In this document: piece after piece, positions 24,970-33,641 of the stretch
How positions within the stretch are numbered: the stretch's first letter is position 1
Layout: every line of letters starts with the position of its first letter
Assembly: GCA_964588525.1 (NCBI GenBank)
Contig: CAZPQC010000002.1
Coordinates: forward strand, 31,829-95,828
Origin: JAFGQJ01 sp964588525
GTDB lineage: Bacteria > Spirochaetota > Spirochaetia > SZUA-6 > DRHE01
Length of the DNA stretch: 64,000 nucleotides
Direction: 5' to 3'
Notes under the pieces: generated by a model
Told to the model about the DNA's origin: nothing
What the model saw: only the letters and a program-made list of their open reading frames with translations
Database searches by the model: none
Translations under genes and position numbers: made by a program

Positions 24970-25557
24970 ATGTCGGTCGTTGGGATCCTGCAGAAAAACA
25001 GGGGGACCAGAGCGATAATCCACTCCATAGAGCGTAGAAGAGCCGAAAGGATATTGGAACAAATAGAGCCCTTTCTTAAAGATGCGACCTCAATCGTGGA
25101 TATTGGTGCCGGACCTTGCGTAATATCCGAAGTGTTAATGGCAAGGTCATACGATATTATCCCAATCGACATTCAAGATAATAGCTTCTCCGATATGGTG
25201 AGCGCGATACTTTACGACGGGAGAAGGATTCCGTTTAAAGACGATCTGTTCGACGTTTCCTTGCTCTTGCAGGTCCTTCACCATACTGCGAATCCCGGCA
25301 CGTTGCTCGAAGAGGCCAGGCGCATCAGTGGACGTATAATCGTCTTGGAGGATGTGTTCACGAATTTGATTGAAAGATACACAACCTACATGGCGGATAG
25401 TCTTCTGAATTTCGAGTTTAGAGGCCATCCCCATTCCAACAAGCAAGATTGCGAGTGGCAGAAACTATTCGCGCAGCTCGGTCTCAGGTTGATATATACT
25501 CAGAGGTTCCGAATGTACGGTGTGTTCAATACTGTACTTTATGTTCTAGGCGGGTAA
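24970..25557 (+). CDS. Class I SAM-dependent methyltransferase
   Basis: A 195-residue methyltransferase. Motif I is SIVDIGAGPCVISEVL, motif II is YDIIPIDIQDN, and motif IV/post I is FDVSLLLQVLHHTANPGTLLEEARR. The C-terminal part (IERYTTYMADSLLNFEF) resembles small quinone or lipid methyltransferases; the substrate is unknown. ATG 24970 is preferred over a TTG at 24934 because that TTG is the -35 box. The GC content is low: 30, 24 and 27 G+C in the 60-base lines beginning at 25081, 25141 and 25381, against 43 in a sampled line of the hydroxylase operon. First gene of a three-gene cassette. Confidence 0.82.
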   Translation: MSVVGILQKNRGTRAIIHSIERRRAERILEQIEPFLKDATSIVDIGAGPCVISEVLMARSYDIIPIDIQDNSFSDMVSAILYDGRRIPFKDDLFDVSLLLQVLHHTANPGTLLEEARRISGRIIVLEDVFTNLIERYTTYMADSLLNFEFRGHPHSNKQDCEWQKLFAQLGLRLIYTQRFRMYGVFNTVLYVLGG

Positions 25558-25608
25558 ATGCCCACTCCTGAAGTCTCAAGAGAAATATAGGAGGCGAGGA
25601 GGGATATT

Positions 25609-26814
25609 TTGGCAAGGGCGGTTTTTCTGTCAATTCCCGCATATGGCCATATCAATCCGACATTGCCCATCGTCTCCGGCTTGGTAGCCGGGGGTGAACA
25701 GGTGATCTACTACACAGCGCCTGCATTTGCTGAAAAGATCGGCGTCACCGGGGCTGAAATACGGATCGTATCTACGGTCTTCGACAGGCTCATAGAGGAA
25801 GCGGCCATGACCAGAGGCCGGAACGCTTTTTCGGTTGCCGCAGCAGTGATGGAAGCATCTGTGTCAATTCTGGGCAGGATCCTCGATAGCATACGAAGAG
25901 AGAAGCCTGATTACATAGTTCATGATTCGTTGACGATATATGGCCAGGCTGTCTCAAGACTGCTCGATATTCCCGCAGTCTGTACGGTCCCCACTGTCTG
26001 CTGGGGCGGGGGCGGCGTAACGGATGTTCCGATCTGGTTCGCCCTCAATATGGTTCGACAAGGTCTCGGCACAGTCCACGAAATCGCCAGGTATTACGCT
26101 TTTTCCCGTCGCTTGAGAACTCGATACGGTATCGATTTTGGCTGGCCCTTGCGGGTCTTCTCCAGCTACGAGGAGTTGAGCATCATCACTACATCGCGGA
26201 TATTCCAGCCCAACGCCGACAAGCTTGATCGGCGGAAGTTCCTCATAGCGGGGCCCATGCTCGCCAGGGCAGAGGAGGGGTCGTTTAAAAAGCAAGGCGA
26301 CGGGAAACTCGTCTATGTGTCCTTGGGAACTGTATACAACAATGATCCGCGCTTCTACACTGAATGCTTCAAGGCTCTGGGTGATATGGAGTATCGGGTA
26401 CTGGTAGCTACGGGTACGGCCATCAGCAACCGGATCCTCGGAAATGCCCCTCCGAATTTCCAGCTGGTCTCCACGGTGCCTCAGCTGCGGGTGTTGCGCG
26501 ATGCCGCGGTGTTCGTCAGCCACGGAGGGATGAACAGCGTCAATGAGGCCTTATATCAGGGTGTGCCCATGGTTCTGGTGCCGAAAGCCCTCGACCAGTT
26601 TATGAACTGCAGGAGAATCGCAGAGTTAGGCGCCGGTATCTACGTAAAACGGCCGAACGCGGAGAATCTGCGAAAGGCGGTCGAGCGCATCTTGATTGAG
26701 CCGGATTATCAAAGGGCGGCGCAGAGGCTCTCCGTGCAGGTCCGCGCGGAGGCGAGCGTGGAGAAAGCCCTTGACGCAATTGATGGATTTAAACGTTCCC
26801 GAGGCATCGGTTGA
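25609..26814 (+). CDS. GT1 (MGT/UGT-like) glycosyltransferase
   Basis: A 401-residue GT-B glycosyltransferase. The N-terminal acceptor half starts VFLSIPAYGHINPTLPIVSG. The C-terminal donor half has VYVSLGTVYNNDPRFY and the nucleotide-sugar motif FVSHGGMNSVNEALYQGVPM with VLVPKALDQFMNCRRIAELG. This places it with macrolide-type and lipid glycosyltransferases that use UDP- or dTDP-sugars. The start is TTG at 25609, behind GAGGAGGG. It is the second gene of a cassette with a methyltransferase and an unknown protein, so it may decorate a small molecule or lipid. Confidence 0.9.
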   Translation: MARAVFLSIPAYGHINPTLPIVSGLVAGGEQVIYYTAPAFAEKIGVTGAEIRIVSTVFDRLIEEAAMTRGRNAFSVAAAVMEASVSILGRILDSIRREKPDYIVHDSLTIYGQAVSRLLDIPAVCTVPTVCWGGGGVTDVPIWFALNMVRQGLGTVHEIARYYAFSRRLRTRYGIDFGWPLRVFSSYEELSIITTSRIFQPNADKLDRRKFLIAGPMLARAEEGSFKKQGDGKLVYVSLGTVYNNDPRFYTECFKALGDMEYRVLVATGTAISNRILGNAPPNFQLVSTVPQLRVLRDAAVFVSHGGMNSVNEALYQGVPMVLVPKALDQFMNCRRIAELGAGIYVKRPNAENLRKAVERILIEPDYQRAAQRLSVQVRAEASVEKALDAIDGFKRSRGIG

Positions 26815-26835
26815 GTCTCAGAAGCGGGAGGAGCC

Positions 26836-27537
26836 ATGGATCGTACGATTTCGGCAGCGGCGGCGCGGAAGCTGATGCAGCGGGCACTACTATCGGTTGA
26901 TCCTAAGAAGAGCATAGCGATCAAGCGGGACGTTCATGAATACCGGGTGGGAACGGATGCCGGTCGCTTCGCCGATGCCTTCCGTGCGGTCATGACCGAT
27001 CCTGAAGGGGATTTCGGGCTCATCAGAATCAAACGACCGGCCGAGCGGATGGGGAAGGATTACCAAATCGGTGAGCGTTTCCAGGGCTGCTACAGTCTGG
27101 AGAAAGCACTCCTTGCCGCGGTGTCCTGTCCGTGGGTTAAACGGCTGGCAGCGTTTGTCCTTGCCCGTAAGACGATGCGGAGGCTCATAGGCTGGCTCGA
27201 GGATGAGCTGATGAGCGACTATGCCATCATCGACGAGTTGATACTTTCACCCGATGCCGCGCTCGGTGAAGTTCACGCCTTACGCTATCTCTATCTCAGA
27301 GGAACGCCGATCGCCGGATCAAGCACTTTTTACATCGAACCAAGTGGATCGTGTTGCTGTTTGGTTAGGCAGATATTCGAGTTCCAAGAAATTAATTGTA
27401 TCGCCCTAACGGTCTTTCAGCGTGCCGGATTGAAAATGCACGATCAGGTCGTTCACATGCAGATTCTCAAAGCTGCGATTCGGGCGGGTGCTCCGCCCCC
27501 GGCCGGGACGATCCCTGCTGTCTATACGCAGTTCTAA
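26836..27537 (+). CDS. Protein of unknown function (possible SRPBCC-like ligand-binding fold)
   Basis: A 233-residue soluble protein that I do not recognise. The segment IRIKRPAERMGKDYQIGERFQGCYSL and the later TFYIEPSGSCCCLVRQIFEFQEI have the alternating pattern of a beta-sheet cup such as SRPBCC proteins, with a charged helix at the end (QVVHMQILKAAIRAG). It follows the glycosyltransferase by 21 bases with GGGAGGAG before the ATG, so it belongs to the cassette. Its last 24 codons overlap, antisense, the end of malQ. Function not assigned. Confidence 0.7.
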   Translation: MDRTISAAAARKLMQRALLSVDPKKSIAIKRDVHEYRVGTDAGRFADAFRAVMTDPEGDFGLIRIKRPAERMGKDYQIGERFQGCYSLEKALLAAVSCPWVKRLAAFVLARKTMRRLIGWLEDELMSDYAIIDELILSPDAALGEVHALRYLYLRGTPIAGSSTFYIEPSGSCCCLVRQIFEFQEINCIALTVFQRAGLKMHDQVVHMQILKAAIRAGAPPPAGTIPAVYTQF

Positions 27538-29101
27538 TCTGAGGACAGCGGCCGTACAGTCGGCTGAGCTCGCGGAGCCTGCCGATGATCTCTTCCGTGA
27601 TCATATCCTTGGTGAATCGCCACTGCCAATTGCCTCCGCTGCGGCTGGGGACGTTCATCCGGGCGACGCTCCCCAGTTTCATCGCATCCTGCAGGGGAAT
27701 CACCGCCGTATCGGCCGCTGAGGAGAATGCCAGGCGGATCAAGTCCCAGACTATATCATGCCCATCCCGGCCTATATAGCGGCGAACCTGGTCCTGTGCC
27801 GCCTCGCTTTCCCGCTGGTACCATCCCAGGGTCGTATCGTTATCGTGGGTCCCGGTGTACACGACGCAGTTGGGCAGGTAGTTGTGGGGCAAATACTCGT
27901 TGTCGGCATCCTCGTCGAAGGCGAATTGGAGAACCTTCATCCCGGGAAAACCGAAGCGATCACGGATCTTTTCCACCGGGGGGGTAATAACCCCGAGATC
28001 CTCGGCGATCAGGGGCAGGTCGTCGAAATCCTGTTTGAAAGCCTGTTTGAGGGCGGTGAAGAAATCCTCAGCCGGTCCCTTGACCCAGCGTCCTTTCACG
28101 GCAGTCGGCTCTCCCGCCGGCACTTCCCAGTACGCCTCGAATCCGCGGAAGTGATCGAGCCTTAAGCTGTCCACCAGGCGCAGGCTGGCCCGGATTCGTT
28201 CGATCCACCAACTGTACGCCGTCTCCTTGTGCAGCTTCCAGTTGTAGAGGGGATTTCCCCACAGCTGGCCGGTGTCGCTGAAGTAGTCCGGGGGAACCCC
28301 GGACACGAAGGTGGGCGATCCTTTTTTATCGAAGTAGAACAGCTCCTGGTTGGACCAGGCATCGGCACTGTCGTAGGCCACGTAGATGGGAAGGTCTCCG
28401 ATGATGCGGATTCCCCGATCGGCGGCGTAGCGCTTCACAGTATCCCATTGACGGAAAAACAAAAACTGCTGGAATTTCTGCTGTTCGATCTCATCGGCTA
28501 CGGTTCGTCGCCAGCGCTCCAGCGCCTCCGGCTTGCGCCGGATCAGCTCAGCGGGCCAGCTGCTCCAGGCACCGGTCAGACCCTCGGCCTCGAAGTTTCG
28601 CTTCAGGGCCATGAAGAGGGAGAAATCCTCCAGCCAGGGGCGCTCCCGCTCGCAGAAAGAGTCAAAGGCCTGTTGGGTGGCGGAATCGCCCTGCCGTTTC
28701 CAGTGGGAGTGGGCGCTCTTGAGGATATCCCTCTTGAAGGCGAACACGCTTCCGTAGTCGATCTGCTGTCCCGGGAACTCCGGGGCACTCCTGAGGTGCT
28801 CCCGCGTCAAGAACCCCTCCCGTTCCAGCTCCTCCAGGTCGATCAGCAGGGGGTTGCCCGCAAAGGAGGAGAAGCTCTGATACGGTGAGTCCCCGTACCC
28901 GGTGGGGCCCAGGGGCAGCACCTGCCAGATGCACTGTTCACTGGCTTCAAGAAAGTCCACGAAGGCCAGGGCTTCCCTGCCCAATGACCCGATTCCGTAG
29001 GGGCCCGGCAATGAGGTTGGGTGAAGCAGGATCCCGCTGCGGCGAGGATTGTTTTTTCGGTGGGTCGCCCAGTCTCGGATCGACTTGTCGCCTTCAGCCA
29101 T
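27467..29101 (-). CDS. malQ: 4-alpha-glucanotransferase (amylomaltase, GH77)
   Basis: A 544-residue GH77 enzyme that transfers maltosyl units between malto-oligosaccharides. It begins RRSGILLHPTSLPGPYGIG; the centre has DLPIYVAYDSADAW and SGVPPDYFSDTGQLWGNPLY. Catalytic residues are Asp in RLDHFRGFEAYW (nucleophile, near 315), Glu in LIAEDLGVIT (near 366) and Asp in TGTHDNDTTLGWY (near 420). AGGAGG precedes ATG 29101. The last 23 residues after LSRLYGR are not family-like and lie antisense to the cassette gene at 26836. Likely co-transcribed with the AlaX gene, which it overlaps by eight bases. Confidence 0.94.
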   Translation of the reverse strand: MAEGDKSIRDWATHRKNNPRRSGILLHPTSLPGPYGIGSLGREALAFVDFLEASEQCIWQVLPLGPTGYGDSPYQSFSSFAGNPLLIDLEELEREGFLTREHLRSAPEFPGQQIDYGSVFAFKRDILKSAHSHWKRQGDSATQQAFDSFCERERPWLEDFSLFMALKRNFEAEGLTGAWSSWPAELIRRKPEALERWRRTVADEIEQQKFQQFLFFRQWDTVKRYAADRGIRIIGDLPIYVAYDSADAWSNQELFYFDKKGSPTFVSGVPPDYFSDTGQLWGNPLYNWKLHKETAYSWWIERIRASLRLVDSLRLDHFRGFEAYWEVPAGEPTAVKGRWVKGPAEDFFTALKQAFKQDFDDLPLIAEDLGVITPPVEKIRDRFGFPGMKVLQFAFDEDADNEYLPHNYLPNCVVYTGTHDNDTTLGWYQRESEAAQDQVRRYIGRDGHDIVWDLIRLAFSSAADTAVIPLQDAMKLGSVARMNVPSRSGGNWQWRFTKDMITEEIIGRLRELSRLYGRCPQIRTAYRQQGSSRPGAEHPPESQL

Positions 29102-30326
29102 TGGTTCCTCCTGACAGTGTATCCCGGAGTGCCTGTTGCAGGGCATCCAGAAAGCGCTCCATACCCTCCGGATTGCCGCCCACACCCTGCCAGCTCCTGC
29201 CCTTGCCCCCTCCCTTGCCGTCGATGAGGGGGAATAGCCCGGGGAGGATTTGCTTCCAGGGCAGATCCAAATCTTCGCTGCAGCCGATCCGCCATTGGAC
29301 ATCACCATTTCGACGGTGCAGTATGCAGGCCACGGTCTTGGGGTGATCGAGCAGGTTTTGGTAGACGACCTGCACGGAGGAGCTCTCATCCGAGGAAAAG
29401 CTCTCCAGTATGACCCGAACATCGTTGCAGGTCTCCGCCCGTTCCAGCAGCTCCTGAACCCGCTGTTCCGCCAAGGAGCTCTCCAGCTGGGAGATGCGCT
29501 GTTCCCGCTCGCGCAGCCTGTTCCTCAGATCCTGAACCGAGGCCAGGATATCCTCGGTTCCGCAGGTCAGCTCCCGGTTCAAAGCGGCGATCAAGCGGTC
29601 CTTGTCCCGGCTATCCCGGTAGGCCCGCTCCCCGATCAGCCAGTGCAGGCGCAGGCGGCCTCTGATTTTTTCCAGCCCGTCGTATTTGATCAGACCCACT
29701 TCGCCGGTGGTGGCCACGTGGATTCCGGCGCAGGCCGCCGCATCGACCCCTTCGATCTCGACGATACGAAGACGCTCCACATCCGGGGGAGGTTTTCGCA
29801 AATGGTAGCGCTCCGCCTCCCGCGGGTGGATCCAGTGGATCCGAACCGGCAGATTCCGGGTCACTCTCTGATTGGCCAGTGCCTCCGCCGCCTCGATCTC
29901 CCTCTCCTGAATGTCATCGGTGTCGATTTCCACCGCGGTGTAGCGTTCGCCCAGATAGGCTGATATGGTGGGATAACCTGCGGCTTCGATCAGGCTGGCG
30001 GAGACGATATGCTGTCCGGTATGCTGCTGCATGAACTCGAAGCGCCTTGCCCGGTCGATAGTGCCCTCCACCACCGTTCCCTTCACCGTTTTTCCCTCCG
30101 GAAGAGGCTCCGCAAGGTAGTGGCGTATCTCTTCCCCCTTTTTCTGCACGTCCAGGACCGATAGACCATTCAATGCCCCCCGATCGGCCGGTTGGCCTCC
30201 TCCCTCGGGGTAGAAGGCGGTCCTGTCCAGGACGACGGCCCAACGGCTTCCTTCCTGCCTCTGCTGCAGCACTCGGGCTTCGAAGCGGGATAAATGGGGA
30301 TCGGTGTAGTACAGTTGCTCGGTCAT
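29094..30326 (-). CDS. Alanyl-tRNA editing protein (AlaX-type) with DHHA1 domain
   Basis: A 410-residue trans-editing protein that clears mischarged Ser- or Gly-tRNA(Ala). The N-terminal domain carries AFYPEGGGQPADRG. The editing domain holds the zinc site in HTGQH and CAGIHVATTGEVG. A coiled coil (residues 250-300) leads to a DHHA1 domain with GKGGGKGRSWQGVGG at the end. This is the long AlaX type, with the architecture of the C-terminal two-thirds of alanyl-tRNA synthetase. A GGAG lies nine bases before the ATG. It follows the nitroreductase by three bases. Confidence 0.9.
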   Translation of the reverse strand: MTEQLYYTDPHLSRFEARVLQQRQEGSRWAVVLDRTAFYPEGGGQPADRGALNGLSVLDVQKKGEEIRHYLAEPLPEGKTVKGTVVEGTIDRARRFEFMQQHTGQHIVSASLIEAAGYPTISAYLGERYTAVEIDTDDIQEREIEAAEALANQRVTRNLPVRIHWIHPREAERYHLRKPPPDVERLRIVEIEGVDAAACAGIHVATTGEVGLIKYDGLEKIRGRLRLHWLIGERAYRDSRDKDRLIAALNRELTCGTEDILASVQDLRNRLREREQRISQLESSLAEQRVQELLERAETCNDVRVILESFSSDESSSVQVVYQNLLDHPKTVACILHRRNGDVQWRIGCSEDLDLPWKQILPGLFPLIDGKGGGKGRSWQGVGGNPEGMERFLDALQQALRDTLSGGTNG

Positions 30327-30329
30327 ATT

Positions 30330-31244
30330 TTAGATCTCCGGGAGGCCGTTCAGCGCGGCTTCCGCCCTCCAGCTTACTAAATATTCAGCCTTTTGCCAGG
30401 CCTCGGGACGTTTAAGGGGCTTGGCTCGCAGAAGCGGCGAGTCCAAAACCTGCCACCGGCCCTCGATGCCGGCTGTTTCCATGGCCAGATCGAAGTGGGC
30501 CATGGCGATACCCATGTCGATGCGCTGAAGATCGGTCTGTGTGATCGCCTGATAGCCGGGAAAGCGCTGCAGGCAGAAGTGCATCATCTCCCCCTCTTTG
30601 AGGCAGCGCCAGGGCTGTCTGTTGGAGGCGGAAGGTGCAAGCCGGACCATTTCCAGGGCCGTGGCGAATTGCCCGGCCCGATTCTCGGATAGAGGCGCCG
30701 CGGTTTCGGCGTCGTAGAACAGCTCGGCCCAGGATTTTCTCCGCTTCGAGCCGGCGCCCCAGCGGATCACCCGATCGACAAAGCTTCTCTGCTTTGTCGG
30801 AATACCTATCGGGCTGACCGCGGGCAGGATCTCCTCCTCCCGCAGGTCCATGGCCTTGGCAAAGCGGCTGCGGGTAAAGCTTCCTCCCAGCCAGCAGCTG
30901 CCCAGGCCCAGATCGGTCACCTTGAGCAGGAGCAGTTCGAACAGATAGCCGAAGTCCTCCAGGCTGAATCCACCCGACCCGGTTGCGCCGGCCAGATAGG
31001 TCCGGGCGCCGCTGATGGTCCCGTAGGCTCCCACCCGCTCACCCTGTGCACCACTACCGACGTGGTTGTCGATCAACCGGAAGCGGCAGACGCCGCCGAA
31101 AGGTCCTTTTTGCGCGGCCTGGCAGCAGCGCTCCAGTTCCTGCCGGGCCTCCCCGGCCACCACCTCAGCGTTGAACCGCCGAACCGAGGTCCGAGCCCGG
31201 ATCAGATCTGGGGGGGATTGGTTGTAGGAAATAGGGATAGACAC
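30330..31244 (-). CDS. Nitroreductase-family protein (TM1586-type, two half-domains)
   Basis: A 304-residue flavin-type protein of the tandem-fold nitroreductase subfamily. The first half contains DLIRARTSVRRFNAEVV, the FMN-binding entry, and a central YLAGATGSGGFSLEDFGYL. The second half has LEMVRLAPSASNRQPWR, the typical FMN loop, and IDMGIAMAHFDLAMET. I chose GTG 31244 because GGGAGA lies upstream and the longer frame (from 31370) has no relation to the family. It converts a nitro or quinone substrate, or is a ligand-binding relative. It diverges from the RarA fusion. Confidence 0.8.
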   Translation of the reverse strand: MSIPISYNQSPPDLIRARTSVRRFNAEVVAGEARQELERCCQAAQKGPFGGVCRFRLIDNHVGSGAQGERVGAYGTISGARTYLAGATGSGGFSLEDFGYLFELLLLKVTDLGLGSCWLGGSFTRSRFAKAMDLREEEILPAVSPIGIPTKQRSFVDRVIRWGAGSKRRKSWAELFYDAETAAPLSENRAGQFATALEMVRLAPSASNRQPWRCLKEGEMMHFCLQRFPGYQAITQTDLQRIDMGIAMAHFDLAMETAGIEGRWQVLDSPLLRAKPLKRPEAWQKAEYLVSWRAEAALNGLPEI

Positions 31245-31359
31245 GCTTCGTTCTCCCGGGTGGTGATTATTAAGAATATAAAAGAGGGGGATGCCCTCTG
31301 AATAGCATTTTCTTTGTCCGTTGTTGTACAATAGGTCCAACAGAGAGAGGTCCGAATCT

Positions 31360-33615
31360 TTGAGATCCAAGCGCCCGCAGAAGGAAGAGCTGTTCGATCA
31401 AGCAACGAGGCAGAGTGAGGGGGAGCAGCCCCTGGCAGCCCGTATGCGGCCCAGCACCCTGGATGAGTTCGTCGGGCAGGAGCACATACTCGGACACGGG
31501 AGACTGCTGCGACGGGCGATTCAGGCGGATCAGCTATCCTCCCTGATCTTTTACGGCCCGCCGGGAACCGGAAAGACCACCCTGGCCCGGGTGATTGCAA
31601 ACTCCACTAAAAGTCAATTTTTCAGCATCAACGCCGTGCTTGCCGGGGTCAAAGAGATCCGCCAAAGCACCGGGGAGGCGGAGGAACGGCGCAAGCTCTA
31701 CGGGCGGCGCACCATCCTCTTCGTGGACGAGGTGCATCGCTGGAACAAGGCGCAGCAGGACGCCCTGCTGCCCTGGGTGGAAAACGGCACCATCGTTTTC
31801 ATCGGGGCCACGACCCTCAATCCCTTCTTCGAGGTCAACCCGGCCCTGGTAAGCCGATCCCGCATCTTTCAGCTCAAGCCGCTGCGGCCGGAAGACCTGC
31901 ACGCCATCGCCGAACGGACGCTCGCGGATGAAGAGCGGGGCTACGGCGCCTACAAGGTGAAATTCGATCGTGAGGCCCTCGATCACCTGGTGGATGTTTC
32001 CGGAGGAGATGCCCGTACCCTGCTCAATGCGATCGAGCTGGCAGTGGAAACCACGCCCGAGCATTTCCCCCCTCCGGAGGGACAATCGATTCACATCACC
32101 CTGGATATCGCCGAGGAGAGCATCCAGCGGAGGGTAGTTCTCTACGACAAGGAGGGGGATTACCACTTCGATACGATCAGCGCCTTCATCAAGAGCCTGC
32201 GGGGTTCTGACGTCGATGCCGCCCTGTACTGGCTGGCCCGAATGGTATACGCCGGGGAGGATCCCCGCTTCATATTCCGCCGTATGCTGATCTTCGCCTC
32301 GGAGGATGTGGGTCTGGCCGATCCGAATGCCCTGGTCGTTACCCAGGCGGCGGCCGCAGCCTTCGAGAGGGTGGGGCTTCCAGAGGGGCGTTTCCATCTG
32401 GCCCAGGCCGTGCTCTACCTGTCCACGGCTCCCAAGTCCAATACCAGCATGGCCTTCTTCGACGCTCTGGATGTGGTGGAGACCGAGCAGGCCGGGGAGG
32501 TTCCCAATCACCTCAAGGATGCCAGCCGTGACAAGGAGGGATTCGGCCACGGGGAGGGTTACCTCTACCCTCACGCCTACCGGGAGCACTGGGTGGCGCA
32601 GCAGTACCTGCCAGACGCCCTGCAGGGCAAGGTCTTCTACCAGCCCTCGGATCAGGGTTATGAGAAGTCCATTCGCGAACAGGTTCGCCGCCGGCGGGAA
32701 GCCCAACTGGAGGCCATGATGGAGGTGGATCGCCGCGGCACGGAGATCTTGACTTTCAGCAAGGGAAGCAGGGTTCGAGACCTGTGGCTGGAGCGGGCGG
32801 TCAGCCGGACCAGCGAACAGCTTGCGATGATCCGGGAGTTACTTTTTGCCCCCCTCTTACTCTCACGCCACCATCTGCTGTTGGATCTCAAGGCCGGGGA
32901 AGGGCTTCTTACCTGGGAAGCCCTGCGGCGGGTCCCGGAGGGAGGGGTTTGGTCTCTGAGCGACGATCCGAACGCCGCCTCGCTCTTGGAGAGCAGAGCC
33001 CAAGCCCTCTCGGAGCTGGAGCGGCCGCAGGTACTGGTCGGGGCCCTGAAAGCGCTCCCCGAGCTGCTGGAACGTAGCGACGGGGGAAAGGTACGTTTCG
33101 ATGCCGCGGTGGGGCGTAATGCCCTGTTCCGGGAGCCGGATAAGGCGGGCAGCCTGAACGCAATATCTGCGGCACTCCGACCCGGGGGGCAAATCTCCCT
33201 GGCCGAGGTTGTGCCATCCAAGGGAATGAGGCTCTCCGAGCTGCTGGATCTGCAATCCGAGAGTGAGGCGTTTCGAAAGAAGCTCAACAAGGCGGAAGAG
33301 ACGATTTATACGGATGCGAACAATCCCCTTGTTAATTGGTCGGTCGACGATTTCTGCGGGATCGTGGAAAATGCCGGCTTCAACGTTCTGAAGAGGGACA
33401 TCCAACGATTTGCCGATCGCCGAACAATCCGATCCGAAGATATCGAGCGTTGGTTCGCCCCGCGAAGCGGAAGTTACGGGGATCGAGCTTCCGCGTTGCT
33501 GAGCTCGACCGAGCTCGAGCACCTCCGGAAGATCTGTTCAGATCAGCTCAGCGGCCGGGAGGTCGCCTGGTATTCTACCGTACTGTTTGTAAGCGCTGAG
33601 AAAAAGAAGGGTTGA
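31360..33615 (+). CDS. rarA: RarA/MgsA AAA ATPase fused to a methyltransferase-like domain
   Basis: A 751-residue fusion. Residues 1-430 are a complete replication-associated recombination protein A: GPPGTGKTTLARVIA (Walker A), LFVDEVHRWNKAQQDALLP (Walker B), ATTLNPFFEVNPALVSRSR (sensor 1) and the MgsA C-terminal region with NHLKDASRD and YLPDALQGKVFY. Residues about 500-750 carry LDLKAGEGLLTWEALRRVP, a methyltransferase-like motif I in which the first Gly is Lys, then ALRPGGQISLAEVVPS. The start is uncertain: TTG 31360 is used here, TTG 31321 is possible. The ATPase acts at stalled forks; the role of the fused part is unknown. Confidence 0.87.
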   Translation: MRSKRPQKEELFDQATRQSEGEQPLAARMRPSTLDEFVGQEHILGHGRLLRRAIQADQLSSLIFYGPPGTGKTTLARVIANSTKSQFFSINAVLAGVKEIRQSTGEAEERRKLYGRRTILFVDEVHRWNKAQQDALLPWVENGTIVFIGATTLNPFFEVNPALVSRSRIFQLKPLRPEDLHAIAERTLADEERGYGAYKVKFDREALDHLVDVSGGDARTLLNAIELAVETTPEHFPPPEGQSIHITLDIAEESIQRRVVLYDKEGDYHFDTISAFIKSLRGSDVDAALYWLARMVYAGEDPRFIFRRMLIFASEDVGLADPNALVVTQAAAAAFERVGLPEGRFHLAQAVLYLSTAPKSNTSMAFFDALDVVETEQAGEVPNHLKDASRDKEGFGHGEGYLYPHAYREHWVAQQYLPDALQGKVFYQPSDQGYEKSIREQVRRRREAQLEAMMEVDRRGTEILTFSKGSRVRDLWLERAVSRTSEQLAMIRELLFAPLLLSRHHLLLDLKAGEGLLTWEALRRVPEGGVWSLSDDPNAASLLESRAQALSELERPQVLVGALKALPELLERSDGGKVRFDAAVGRNALFREPDKAGSLNAISAALRPGGQISLAEVVPSKGMRLSELLDLQSESEAFRKKLNKAEETIYTDANNPLVNWSVDDFCGIVENAGFNVLKRDIQRFADRRTIRSEDIERWFAPRSGSYGDRASALLSSTELEHLRKICSDQLSGREVAWYSTVLFVSAEKKKG

Positions 33616-33641
33616 TTCGCCTGAGCCCTGTAAGTTTGGTT

